NCBI GenBank assembly: GCA_032173965.1
Contig: CM063299.1
Location: 372,001-436,000 of the forward strand
DNA: 64,000 nucleotides
Reading direction: 5' to 3'
Source: Sitta carolinensis
Lineage: Eukaryota > Chordata > Aves > Passeriformes > Sittidae
Below are positions 1-13,100 of the stretch, in pieces (the first letter of the stretch is position 1; every line of letters begins with the position of its first letter). Made by a program: the position numbers and the translations under genes. The notes beneath the pieces are model-generated. The model saw only the letters and a list, made by a program, of their open reading frames with translations, was not told the DNA's origin and ran no database searches.

Positions 1-895
1 GGCCTTGCTCTGCGCGCCGGCCGGCCTGGCCTGCTCTGCTCTGCCCGGCCCGGCCTGGCCTGCCTCTGCTCTGCCCGGCCTGGCCTCTGCTCTGCTCTGC
101 CCGGCCTGGCCTCTGCTCTGCTCTGCCCGGCCTGGCCTCTGGCCTCTGCTCTGCCCGGCCCGGCCTGGCCTCTGCTCTGCTCTGCCCGGCCTGGCCTCTG
201 CTCTGCTCTGCCCGGCCTGGCCTCTGCTCTGCTCTGCCCGGCCTGGCTCTGCTGCCCTCTGCTCTGCTCTGCCCGGCCTGGCCTCTGCTCTGCTCTGCCG
301 CCGGCCGGCCTCGGGCTCTGCCCGGCCTGGCCTTCTGCTCTGCCCGGCCTGGCCTGGCCTCTGCTCTGCTCTGGCCCGGCCCTGGCCTGGCCTGCCTGCT
401 CTGCCTGCCGGCCTGGCCCTCTGCTCTGCCCGGCCCGGCCCTGGCCTCTGCCCTGCCGGCCTCTGCGCCGGCCTGGCCTCTGCTCTGCCCGGCCTGGCCT
501 CTGCTCTGCCCGGCCCGGCCTGGCCTCTGCTCTGCCCGGCCTGGCCTCTGCTCTGCCCGGCCCGGCCCGGCCGGCTCGGCTCTGCCCGGCCCGGCCTGCC
601 TGGCCTGGCTTGCCTGGCCTCTGCTCTGCTCTGCCCGGCCTGGCCTCTGCTCTGCCCGGCCGGCCTCTGCTCTGCCCGGCCCGGCCTGGCCTCTGCTCTG
701 CCCGGCCTGGCCTCTGCTCTGCCCGGCCTGGCCTCTGCTCTGCCCGGCCCGGCCTGGCCTCTGCTCTGCTCTGCCCGGCCTGGCCTCTGCTCTGCCCGGC
801 CCGGCCCGGCCCGGCTCGGCTCTGCCCGGCCCGGCCTGCCTGGCCTGGCGTGCCTGGCCTCTGCTCTGCTCTGCCCGGCCTGGCCTCTGGCCGGA
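1..895. repeat. GC-rich minisatellite, about 21-bp unit
   Basis: Tandem array built from a unit close to CCTGGCCTCTGCTCTGCCCGG (written from its common phase), with many units gaining or losing CTCTG or CCCGG blocks. It begins at the window edge, so its full length is unknown. A 21-base unit is 7 codons and contains no stop, so long open frames run through it; these are by-products of the repeat and not a gene. It lies upstream of CLUH. Higher-order blocks are visible: the stretch near 560-640 recurs almost unchanged near 800-880. Confidence 0.95.
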
Positions 896-3800
896 GCTCA
901 GCAGCCTCTGTATGAGCTGTAGGTGGGGTGCATGAGGAAGGTCCTTGCTGGGACACAGGCACATCCCTTGGAATGGCAGGGGAGACCAGAGGTCACAGCC
1001 TTCGGTGGAGACCACAAACCTGCGTGTGGATCAGGCAGGGATGTCGGTGGCAGCAGGAGCGGCCGGGTTTGCCCCCGGAGCGGGTGGAGCCGCTTCCCTG
1101 TGACTCACACACCTTCAGAGCATGGCAGCCAGACACGGCTGCCGGCCTGTTTGGGGCTTGAAGTGAGAGCAGGGAACAGGAGAGAGGTCTCTGCAGGTGT
1201 CTTTAAGGTGTTGCTGTGCCTCCTTCTGCTGTCCTAAGTAGGCTGAAATCCGTGAGTGCCCCATGACGTGCCTCCCTGTGTGCCGGCACTGCTGAGGCCG
1301 TGGCACAGGCTGGCTGCAGTGGGTAGCAGGAACCCGTGACCCACTTTAAGGCAGGTGGGTACAGCTCTGCTGCCCTCGGGAGCACATGAGGTGAGTCAGC
1401 ACCAGCAGGCAGCATGGCCCCAGGCCGGCTCCACGCTTCCTTGAAATGTACCCATTCTGTACAGAACCCCTCTGGAAAGCCTTGCCTGGCTCACATCCAA
1501 GGGTTAACCTGCTGCTGCACAGCAGATCTTTCTCAGTCCAGACTTTGGTTTCTAAACTTAAGGCTGTTCTGGCTGGAGCTGGATCCTCTAGCATAAGGAG
1601 ACATGAAGGTGTTGCCTTTACATGTCTCTTGTCACAAAGTGCAGAGCTATGCTGGCCCTGCCTTTGCTCAGGTAAGGAAAAGAGGGGTAGAAGGTATGGA
1701 TATGTTTTATTTCTGCAGACTAGGAACAGTATTCTGATTTCTGAAACAGTAGGTTGTTTGGGGATCTTACACCACTGAGCAGTGAAAAGCAGAAGTGTGG
1801 TCCTGGCTGGTGACTTTCCCTTGCTGCGTTCAGATTTCCTATCTCACTTTGCTTTGCTACCCAAGGTGTTTGCTGTGCTCCAGACTGGCGTGTGCATGGG
1901 TTGCAGTGCCAGCCTTTCAGCCAAATTCTGTCTCCTTTCTGGCTTCCACAGCAGGAACAGAAGTTCAGTGATCCTGCCCTGCTTGGGTGGGCAGGGTCTG
2001 GGCCAAGCCTGGCTCAGGCACCTGGCAGGTCATCCTGTCTGCAGTACCAGTAGCCCCAGGTGTAGCATTTTCGTGGTGGCTTGCCTGCACTCCCTGCAGA
2101 TCCCCACGTGTTCAGGCAGCCCAGGAGTATGGCTGTATGTGTTTGCTGTAGGGTGTGACGAGGGGCTCTCCCCAGCCCTTTGGGCATGGTGTGGTTTTTC
2201 TGAAACCACATCTCTTGAGGCACTCTTGCATGGAGCTTTTCTTCCTCCTTTCTAGCACAGCAGCAGCTTGCTGACTCCAGAGCCAGGCCTCTCATCTGAT
2301 TTGCCCATGGCTTCATCTGTCAAAGAAATGAGCAGCGAGTGCTGGGCACATATGCACAGTGACAGGGAACATGAGCAGCAGCTGCTGAGCTGCTGAAGGC
2401 AGCCAAGGCTGCTTGAGGTAGCTCTGCTACCTGCTGCCTTCTGGAATGGGTGTGCTCTCATTGCATTTTTTGCCCGTTCACTATGTCCTAAGTCAGCCCT
2501 GACAGTCATGTCTGAGGGTTTGCTGTTGGCAGTTGTCATCCGGGGCAGGGACATGACCCTCCAGGGTTGCTTTTGCAGGGCTGTTGCTGCAGCCTCACGT
2601 TGTGCTCCAGAGGTGTGCAGGGGGATGTGGTGTTGCCATCCCTTTTCTGGACTATGGTGAAGGCTGGATGGCTTCTCTGGGCTGCAGGAGCAGTTGGGGC
2701 TGATGAGGAAGAACTGGCTGTGACAGCTATAGGTCCTCCAGCCACCAGCACCAGTCTGTGAGGTGAGGGAGGCTGAGCTGCCATTTCCCCTGGAGTGGGG
2801 ACTGGTGCCTGGCTGGGAGGTGAGGATGAGGAGAGAGGACATTGCCAGATGGAGCTGGCTGCAGGGCTGGGACCTCGAGGCATTAGCCTGGCTTGGAGCT
2901 GCCCTGACCCTGTGCAGCCTTTCAGAAAGGCTGTTCCTGCTGCCTGCTCCTTGGTGCCTGAGAGCACCAAGCTGGAACTGCTGCGTGTGACCTTGGGGGT
3001 CCAGCTGAGTGTGCCAGTCCTGTGGGAGAACAGTCTGAGGGACACGATGCCTTGTTCTCCAGCACCACTGCCCGGGTGTGCAGGGTGGGATGGTGCCCTT
3101 GGGGCACCGGCCTGGCAGGCTGAGGGCAAGGGGTACTCTGCCATCTCTCAGAGTTGCTATCAGCAGTTCTTTCCACCCTTCCACTTCTCCTGGCAGCCCC
3201 TTAGGCCTCTTTAGTGTGGTCCCCAGCCTGGTTCAGAGGATGTAAGCTCCTCTAGGAGACTGGCAGGTTCCTAGATCTTATCTCTCTGACTGTCCACCTC
3301 ATTGGAAAAGAAAACAAACCATTGTGGAGCGGTGAGGTGGGTGCAGAGAGCTCCCCGGCCCTGTGACACATCTGTCTAAACGAGCATTAAAATGTCGTCA
3401 CCGTTTTCTTGAATAAAATTGCTTGGGCAAAGCCTCGCCCTGGCACCATGGGATCTCTGTGAGGTATTTTGGAAATGCAGAAGGTGGCCAAAGGTGGGCA
3501 GGGCTGTGGGAGCTGTTTGTGTGCCTGTGGAGTAACCGGGCTCCCCGTGATGTGCAGCGGTGCCGCGGCAGCCGCTCGCCTCCTCTGCCTCCCTGCTCTG
3601 TAACGTGTTGGTGCAGAGGTTACAGCTGCCTCCAGGCCGCACAGCACCACACACCCTTTTTTTTTTTAATTAAGAGGCTTCTTAAGACAGCTCATTGTGG
3701 TGTACACTGACCCATCCTTCCTGCTCTCCTTCCCTCTCCTCTCTGCACATGGTTTGTGGAAGATGCAAACACCGCAGGCGAGCGAGAGCACCTTAATTAT

Positions 3801-3973
3801 GCTGTGAGGAAAGGGAGGGAAGGGCCTGGCACGCCTCTGTCTAGTAAACAGCAAGTGCAGAATAAAACCCTTCCTGCCTTTTAGCCCCTGATTGACTTGG
3901 GCTTTCCAGTGTCCAAGGCAGTCTCTGCAGCCCATTGGAGAGGACCTGTCTAAACCCCTCTCTTCTTGCCCAG
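896..3973. other. CLUH upstream or first-intron region
   Basis: Moderately GC-rich, non-repetitive DNA between the minisatellite and the first recognised CLUH coding exon. I see no exon I can support here. A CLUH 5' UTR exon or an alternative N-terminal exon could lie in it, because the reading frame of the first coding exon stays open back to its acceptor. There is a short T-run near 3658-3668. Several open frames exist, including 310 codons on the minus strand at 2252-3184, but their translations look like random GC-rich sequence. Confidence 0.5.
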
Positions 3974-4170
3974 AGCACCCGTCTGGCGTGGCACTGATGA
4001 ATGGCAGCGGCCCACATGACAGCCTCAAGGGCGAGAAGGATGCCAAGCAGAACGGCCATGAGGAGGCTGACCCAGGAGAAGATGGGAACGACCAGGAGGT
4101 CATCGTCATACAGGATACAGGATTTACTGTCAAGATTTGTGCACCAGGGGTAGAGCCCTTTTCCCTGCAG
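3974..4170 (+). CDS. CLUH: CLUH exon 1 of this model (N-terminus)
   Basis: Acceptor TTGCCCAG before 3974, donor GTACCT at 4171. The ATG at 3997 gives a protein starting MNGSGPHDS, which matches the position of the human start. Its context is weak (C at -3, A at +4), and the frame is open back to the acceptor (EHPSGVAL before the Met), so a longer N-terminus from an upstream exon is possible. The exon ends with the conserved [10 protein letters not shown] and EPFSLQ segments. Confidence 0.88.
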
Positions 4171-7100
4171 GTACCTGCCCTTGACAGCTGGGGAAGGGAA
4201 CAGAGGTGGTGGGGAGTATTTGAGCCAGATCCTTTCAGCCAGGCAGACAGGGAAGGAGGCAGTGCCTGGGAAGGCCCCTGTTGGCCCCCACAGTCTGGAC
4301 AGTACCTTCAGGCTGCTCACAGCTCCCTGACCTGTCTGTCGTCTGACCAGGACTAAGTGGGGAAGGAGGCAGCGAAGGATGGAGGGTGCAGGAGACTGCC
4401 TGGCCAGCGCCTTCAGAGAAATGAAGGAAGAAGAGATGTGAGCAAGAGGCTGCCTAGCCCAGGCCTGCCTGGGCATTGCAAGGACAAGGGAGGGTGTTTC
4501 GTTCTGGATCCCAGGTGGCGAGCAAGGGGAAGGAGAACTCAGTGAGGTGTAGCTCTTTGCCCGTCACAGAGGGGCTTGGGTATGGAGCTAAGCACAGGGA
4601 AAATGGCCTTCCCACTTCTGGGCTGTTTTAAAGAAGTGTTGTGAAAGCAGGATTTCTGGGCCTGAGTGAGGAAGGGAAAATCCCTTACTTGCTCAGCAGT
4701 TATGACATGATGCTGCTTCAGGCCAGCCTAGGTTTGGTACAGTGACAGCTGCTAACACAGCTCAGGGAGCTCAAGCACTGGCCTGAAGACCAAGGGAACA
4801 ATGCAGTCTCCACTTTCCTCTGCATGGAGAGCTCTGCCTCATGTCATGTGGACAGTGACGTGCTGCCAGGTCAGGATGGGCTCTGATAGGCCTGGTTCAT
4901 GGTTCCATTTAGCTTGATACTTCATAAGAAACTATATGAATTAAGTATCTCTAATTTTGAGTAGAAGCATCAGGAATCTAAACCCAGTGGGAAGTTCTTA
5001 TCTCCCCAAGACTGGGAGAGAGTGCAGCAAAATCCCATCCCCTGTGGAAATAGCTGCGTCTCAGACTGGCTTTTTGTCTCCTTTAAATCCCCCTGGCTGT
5101 TAGTTTTAATAGGCTAATAATAGCAGGCTGTGTTGTTTACAGCAGCTTATGTAAACTACCCCGAGTCCTGCAGGTGTTCCAGCAGTGTCAGTGGTGCTGG
5201 AGCAGAGCAGGGAGGTGGGGGAGCAGCCCTGGTGCTCAGGGTGGGTCTGGCCTCACTTGAGCCATGTGGAGGTGTGGCACTGGCACGCACACACCACTCA
5301 TGGGGAGGAGGAACTGGGCTGTTTTCCAAGGTCTCACCACTCACATTGGTGTGAATGCATAAGGGAAGAACCCCCTGTTTCCCCAACACCTTCTGTTCCT
5401 TCACTGCCCTCTGTCTCCTCTGTCCCATGCCAAGTGCTTGGTGCAGTGCCTGGCTGTTACACCTCTGGGTGCCAAGCCCCGTGGGGTGGAACTCAGGTTG
5501 CTGACCCTGCCTGAGGTGACTGTGCCCTCCCAGCAGGAGCAGAAATGATCTTCCTGAGAAGGGAGATAGAGTCTGCCTTTCCAAGCCTGGAGAGAGAGGT
5601 CTGAGAGCTTTTTGATACTGCAGCTGAGGGGCAAAGTTTGGCAAGAGCATGTGGGAGGGTAAACAATGATTGTCTGGGTTCTTACCTTCTTAAGGTTTCT
5701 CCTCAAGAGATGGTGCAAGAAATCCATCAAGTTCTGATGGACCGCGAGGATACCTGCCACCGGACCTGCTTCTCCCTGCAGCTGGATGGCAACGTCCTGG
5801 ATAACTTTGCTGAGCTGAAGACAATTGAAGGACTGCAGGAGGGCTCACTGCTGAAAGTAGTGGAAGGCAAGTTCCTTCAGACTTGGGAGGGAGGGAATGA
5901 GTGAGGGTTTTCTTAGGGAGTGATTTTGGCCACCTGTAAGCTCTTTCCTGTGGTTCCATTTTGAGACCTGTGCGCTAAAGCAACTGTCTAATTCTGGTTT
6001 CTTCCCTCACTTTTTGCTCATCAGAGCCATACACAGTGCGAGAAGCCAGGATACACGTGCGCCACATTCGGGACCTTCTGAAGAGTCTTGACCCATCAGA
6101 TGCTTTCAATGGTGTGGACTGCAACTCATTGTCCTTCCTGAGTGTCTTCACTGAAGGAGACCTGGGAGGTACGGGTCCAAAAGACTGCTCTGGTGTGGTC
6201 AGTGGTTTCATTCCCTGACTCCTTGCACAGTAACAATCAGCTGTCCTGTGTCATTTAGGAGTGCAGAGAATACTTGGAGCACTTCTGCATCCCTCCTTGA
6301 ATGATAACTGGAGGAGGGAATGCTACACTGTTCAGAACTGACATTATGTCTCTGTCCATTCTAGACAGTGGAAAACGGAAGAAGAAAGGTACTGAAATGG
6401 AACAAATTGACTGCACCCCTCCTGAACATATCCTGCCAGGTAGCAAAGAGAGGCCCCTGTGTGCCCTTCAGCCCCAGAACAGAGACTGGAAGGTAGAGTT
6501 CTGTGTAATTGAAACAGCTGTTGGCACATTCCTCACAGCAAACTGGTGGTCAGGGATTGAAAGCTGAGCTGTAGTGGACTTTGGGATTTGCTCTGCTTGA
6601 TGCTTAATGAGTGCTGGGATAGCACTGCTTAGCCAAAAGAATAAAGTCCAGGAGCTGGTGTGCAAAACACTGGCCATGGAGTCTGGACATCTGCAGAGTG
6701 TGGAAAGGCCAGGCTTGCTGGGACGGGTGGCAGAAAAGGGAAGCAGCATTCCTCCACAAAGTCCTCTGCAAAGGAGACAGGATCTGCAGGTCACTACTGA
6801 CTGCCCTAGCTTTCCCATGCCCTCCCACTCAGATTCTGCCTTAGAAGCTGCCATTTGAAAACAAGTACAGCAAGAAATCCATACTCTGTACAGGCCAAAG
6901 GCCCAGGGTGTCCTTTTTCACCCATGTCTCATGATGTGAAAGGCAAACTAGTGGACTACAGAGGGCTCAGGAAGCTGTGCTCTGGACACTGGGTGTGTTT
7001 ATAAAGCTCTGTTTCTGGAATAGAGCAAGGGCAGCAGGTAAAAGGGATCTGGCATGTACACTGAATGGCTCTAACTCAAAGGCATGAATTCCTGCTGACG

Positions 7101-10100
7101 GGAGTTGCTTCTGTTGTGTTCTGCTGTAGCCGTTGCAGTGCCTAAAGGTGTTGACCATGAGTGGCTGGAACCCTCCCCCCGGTAACCGGAAGATGCACGG
7201 GGACCTCATGTACCTGTACGTGATCACGGTGGAGGACCGGCACGTCAGCGTCACCGCCTCCACGCGGGGATTCTACTTGAATCAGTGAGTAACCGAGACT
7301 CTTCCTGTCCTGCCCTGCAGCAGCCAGCTGGAACACAACTCACAAACAAACAGTTGCAGCTTTTTTTTTTTTTTTTTTTTTTCCCTTTGGCAGAAACAGC
7401 CTATTTTAATTCACTGCTCACATGGGTTTGTGGGAGTTGCTATACTGGATTGGACTGTTCAGTTATGCCTGGTACCACTTCTTTACAGTGGCTAAATGCC
7501 TGGTGCTTTAGGGAAAGTTTAAACATCCCATAATGTCATCAGCTATTTAGAGCATATTTGAGTTGGGAGGAAATTCCTTCCTGACTATTTCAACTATTTC
7601 ATTTTTCCCTAAAGCAAAAGCACAGCCTGTCAGAACTCCCTGAGCTGGGTGCAGATTTGACTACAAATAATTTCTTTTTTTGTTTTTTTAATGATAACTG
7701 TGGGAGGCTGTTGTGGCTGTGCCTGTTGGAGCAGCTGTGCTGAGGGGGTTCTGTGTTAAGCAAAGGCACCTTTGGTGTGTTTGGGGAGTTCTGTGAAATC
7801 AGTCCTTCCCAGCTATAAAAATAGAAGTCTCTCCTTATCCTGGGGATGGCTGAAGAAGGTCTAAATTAAAAAACCATCAGGGCCAGGTACAGGGTTACTG
7901 GCTGTGTCATGTGGGGAGCCTGGGTAAGGTCCTTGCTGCCCATCTGCCTCTTTGCCCCATGGTCTCCCATTTTGCAGGCAAGGCACATGGTGCAGCCTTT
8001 GATACTGTGCATGTATGAAGAGCTCTCAGTCATGTTCCACGTTCCTAGGGTTTGGAAAGTCTCAGGTATGACAATGGCTTGTGACTATTTCTTTTTTTTT
8101 TCCTCTTGCAGGTCTACTGCATACAACTTCAATCCCAAACCTGCAAACCCCAGTTTTCTCAGTCATTCCTTGGTGGAACTACTTAACCAGATCAGCCCTA
8201 CCTTCAAAAAAAACTTCTCTGCTCTGCAGAAGAAACGGTAGCAGTGCTTCTTCCTCTCTAGTTCCTTGAGCAGCCCAGTGTGAAGCTGGGGAGGCTCAGC
8301 TGGTTCTGGGGTGTTGGATGCCACTGGTGCAGCAGGGATTGCAGTGCCTGCTTCTCTGAGCTCGCTTAGGGGTTGGGGTGGTTGGTTCACTTGAGTGGAA
8401 GCTGCAAGGACCACAAAGCACCTGACTGAACGACAGGGCAGCACCCTGAGGATCTCCCCAATCCACGAAAGAGAGTGAAGCATAAATATCAGTGAAAGTA
8501 GCACAAGAGGGCTTTGTGTAGGCATATGGTGGAGAGAGGTTGGTTATTTTAAACGTCCATGCCTGTTAATATTCTGTAATTTCCTCTAGCTCCTATAATA
8601 ATTACACAACAATTAGGCATTGTTTGATTCTCCCGTCCTTGCTGCAGGGACCGTTTGTTCTGCTCCAGGACAGTGGGTCCTGTGCAAAAGCCTGTCATTC
8701 TTCAGAGTCACTTAATGAACTGCCTGGGCTCAGCAGGGTGTGGATTGACAGGCACATTGTGTGGCTTTTGGGAGCTCTGTTCCTGCTTCATTAAGGACAT
8801 GAAAGTGATGCTAGACAAGGGCTGAAATGAGCAGTGATCTCCAGCCACCACTGTGACTATCTGGCCATTTAAAAATTACTGTACTGTATTGCTTCTTGAG
8901 CCAGAAGTAGCTGCAGATGAGCCCCCAGCCCCTGCTGAGAGCAGATAGATTACACGAGAGACCTTCAGCAGTGCTTGGGTTTCCACTGGGAAAACTGTCT
9001 AGGAATAGAAAAGATCCTGTATAAATGTGTAATTGTTGTTTCTCCCAAACTAGGGTTCAGAGACACCCCTTTGAGAGGATAGCCACTCCTTTCCAAGTGT
9101 ACAGCTGGACGGCTCCACAAGCAGAGCACGCCATGGACTGTGTGCGGGCAGAGGACGCCTACACTTCTAGACTGGGCTATGAGGAGCACATACCTGGACA
9201 GGTACTGGCCTTGCCTGGCCTCGTGGCACTGGCAAGAGTTCTGCTGCCAGCTGTGCCAAGAGCAAGTTAACTTCCAAAAAGTAACCTCTGTTATTTGTGG
9301 GAGGATTTTGGTCATCAAGGGGAAGACTTGCAGGAGTCCTTGTTCTCCACAGGGCCCTTGACTACAGGGGCTGTGCTGCTCAGGCTTGCAGCTTCATGAG
9401 CACAGAAGTGACTGAGAAGAGCAGCTTCTGCTCGGATGTTTATAAATTCCATGTTCCCTCTCTGAAGAGTGCCACTGCACAGGAGGCAGACCACTCCCTC
9501 GTGCCAGTCAGGCCTGGAATGGCTCTTGTGTCTCTGAGCAGACTACTCCAAATGCTTCAGCTGCAGCTTTCTAGCACAAAGTGGTGCAGGGCAGCAGTGG
9601 CCGGCCATGGGCAGCACATGCCTGCAGTGTGACCACAGCACTGGCCAATGACACCTGCACCGTGCTGCCCCTTCAGTGACACTGCCCTGCACTGGCTGGG
9701 CTGATGCAAGATCTGTCCCAAACAGCTGCTGAAAAAAGTCCCCTCTCGAGGTGTGTTCATTCCTGCTGCTAAGTCACTTCCTCTGAGCTCCACAGCAGCC
9801 TGAATCCTTGCCCCTTCCTCTCCCTTCTCTCCCAAAATGCCTTGTGGAGCAGGGAGGCTGCCTGGCCAGCCCCTTCCCACACAATGCATTGCATCCCACA
9901 AGGCTTTCCCTCCCTCTTGCAGACCAGAGACTGGAACGAGGAGCTGCAGACCACACGGGAGCTGCCACGCAAGAACCTGCCTGAGAGATTGCTGAGAGAA
10001 CGAGCCATTTTCAAGGTAACTTTGGGACATGCAGGCGGCTCCTCACACAGCCCCTTCTCTGCTGCCTGTGTTCTGGCTCCTGGGGCTTGTCTTGAAGCAA

Positions 10101-13100
10101 CTAGCCAGGCTCACAGCAGTAAAAGCCAGTGGACCTGCCTGCCTGCTGGAAGGCTATTGGGAGCAGAGGAGCAAAGGAAAAATTTGCAGGGCGTTTTGAG
10201 AGCAGGGTGCCAGGAGCGTGTGGGACCATCCTGACCCCACTTTCTGTCCACATGCCTCCAGGTTCACAGTGACTTCACTGCAGCAGCAACACGAGGTGCT
10301 ATGGCTGTCATCGATGGCAATGTCATGGCCATCAACCCCAGTGAGGAGACCAAGATGCAGATGTTCATCTGGAACAACATTTTCTTCAGCCTGGGCTTTG
10401 ACGTCCGTGACCACTACAAGGACTTTGGTGGAGACGTTGCTGCTTATGTAGCTCCTACCAATGATCTCAATGGTGTGCGGACCTACAATGCTGTGGATGT
10501 GGAAGGGCTGTACACGCTGGGGACTGTCGTGGTGGATTACAGAGGGTACAGGGTGACAGCTCAGTCTATTATTCCTGGCATCTTGGAGCGGGAGCAGGAA
10601 CAGAGTGTCATCTATGGGTCAATAGACTTTGGCAAGACAGTTGTGTCACACCCCAAGTACCTGGAGCTGCTGGAGAAGACCAGCAGGCCACTGAAGATCC
10701 AGAAGCACAAAGTTCTCAACGACAAAAATGAGGAGGTGGAGCTGTGCTCCTCAGTAGAGTGCAAAGGCATTATTGGCAATGATGGGCGTCACTACATTCT
10801 GGACCTGCTACGTACTTTCCCTCCAGATCTAAACTTCCTGCCTGTTGAAGGGGAGGAGATGCCAGAGGAGTGTAAGAAAATGGGGTTCCCCAAGCAGCAC
10901 AGACACAAGCTTTGCTGTCTCCGGCAAGAGCTTGTTGATGCCTTTGTAGAACACAGGTGAGCAGAGCTCCCCCCTTCCTCCACCTGCAGCTGGTCATGGT
11001 TCATGTCAGGACCTTGCTGCACTGTCCTGGGAACATCCCAGCAGAGCTCCCAGAACTGAGCAGCTAATGGCCCCGTTGCTTGGCTGTGTAAATGCAGCTA
11101 CAAGAACTTAATTAACAAGAGGTGAGAACAGTAGGGATTTGGACAGGGAGCCAGGGAAAGAGATGGTTTGTGTTTTAGTTTCCAGATCTGTTATTGTCGA
11201 TTCCTGTCCAAACATTTAGAAGTTCTTCTTTCCCTGCAGGTATCCTTTCCACTTGATGGCTAGGGAATGGGAAGGATTTATGCTTCTTTTTAAGGCTTTC
11301 CCAATGTCCTGAATGTTACTTTTGTTTCTAGGGGCTGGAAAAGATCCTGTGGGCAGGTGTGTTCGTGGTGGGATGTTTGGGTCACTTGGTGCTGGCGAGG
11401 CAGGGGAGCTCAGGGAGTGGGGCATGCTCCAGACATGTGGTGCTCTGGCATTCTGCTGTGCTGAACTGCCCTTTCCCTTTGGTGCAGGTATCTCTTATTC
11501 ATGAAGCTGGCTGCGCTGCAGCTGATGCAGCAGAAAGCCAACAAGCAGGAGAGCTCAGCTGCACTGGAAAATGGTGCCTCTGCAGAGAATGGCACTGCAG
11601 ACGTTGAGAGGCCTGAGTCAGAGGATGGGAAAATGGATGACAGCGTGACTGGGCTTGATCAGGTGAAGGAGCTCGCTGAGACCATCGCCTCTGATGATGG
11701 AACAGGTATTTCATCCCTCAGCCCTGGTGGGCTGTCACTGGTGGGAGCGGCGCCAGGCTGGGGGTGGTTGGGGTGATTGATGGCGGTTAAACAGGACAAG
11801 CACTGGCTGCCTGTCAGTGTTGCCTGGGCTCTTTGCGAGAGCTGCTCACACCCTGATGAATGACTCGCCCCAGGGGCAGGGTGAGTGAGGTGCCTGAACC
11901 CAGCAAGGCCACCATCCCCTCAGCTCTTCCCTGGAAGCAAGAGCCCAGCCAGGCTGGCCTGGGGAATGCAGGGGAGTGCTGGGGCCAGGCAGGAGGCCAG
12001 CAGTGCACAGGCACCTTTGGGAACCCCAGGCTTGGATTTATGGGTGCCTGTGCTTGGAGGTGGGGACATTCATGGGGTTTTTGGGTCATCTTACATACTC
12101 TTATTCAGACTTGGCAGCCATTCTCCTTTACAATTGATTGCTTTTATAATGGTTTTCTTCAGAATGTGCCATCATTGCTGTTTTTAGTAACAAAACTTAA
12201 TTTAATAGCTAGGTCTGTCATTTCCTGAACTGCACATTCATTTGTATTCTGTTTTTCTCCCTGCTGCAGTGGATCCCAAAAGCAGAGAAGTGATTCGGAA
12301 TGCTTGCAAGGCTGTAGGCTCCATTAGTGACACATCCTTTGATATTCGGTTTAACCCAGATATTTTCTCACCAGGTACGTGTACCCAGAGCCGGGCCAGC
12401 CCTTCGGCGGGCGGCTGTGTCCAGCCAGCTGCAGTCAAAACCTGGTCTGTAGCCAAGAGTGTTGCTGGCTTTTGTGTGGCTGGGCATGGTGCAGGGCTCT
12501 CTGTGAAGCACAGGGATGCAGCAGAGAGGAAGCAGCAATGGATTGCACCACTGGAGCTGCCAAGTGCAGGCAGGGAGCATCTCCCACCACGTGCCTGGGG
12601 GAGGGCAAGAAGGCAGGTTGCTGCCAAGAATCCTCCTGTGATTCTTCAGCATCCCAGCTGTGAGACCACGTGAAAAGAAGCAGAGGGAAGAAAGAAATAA
12701 AATTTGATCCTCCTGTAGTAGTTTACAGAAAAAATAACACTTGTAGTTGAACAGCTGATGTTGGGACCTCAGTGAAGGGCTGGGTTTGTTTTAGTAACAT
12801 TTCAGTGAGCAGTCATGGTGCTCTTTCACATGCACACATCAGGCACAGGCATCACACATGAATTTCCATTACTTGAGCAGTATTTTTCATTGGGAAATTG
12901 AGAAGAAGCTCCCAGAGTGTTTCTGGGGGTGAATACTGGGGCAATGTGCAGGCACATTGCAGGGGAAGGGCCAAACCATTGAGTTTGAACAGCCCAGCCA
13001 CTGCCTGAACAGAGCAGCCAATGCTCTTCCCATCAAAACATGTATAGTTTGAGATAAGTTTTCGAAGCATCTTTAATTCCAGGGAAACAATTGCTCTTAA

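Noticed and set aside
862..869. Lysine-rich patch of CLUH as a nuclear localisation signal (residue numbers)
   Set aside because: The motif looks like one, but CLUH is a cytosolic protein in all work I know; noted within the exon 15 entry instead.
1..895. CRISPR-like appearance of tandem repeats
   Set aside because: The repeats are head to tail without unique spacers, in vertebrate DNA.
5..922. 305-codon open frame at the start of the window
   Set aside because: It is a translation of the 21-base minisatellite; a stop-free unit of 7 codons keeps the frame open by construction.
2252..3184. 310-codon minus-strand frame upstream of CLUH
   Set aside because: No recognisable domain, Ser/Pro/Gln-rich random-looking translation, overlapping open frames on both strands. 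Length alone is notable but not enough.
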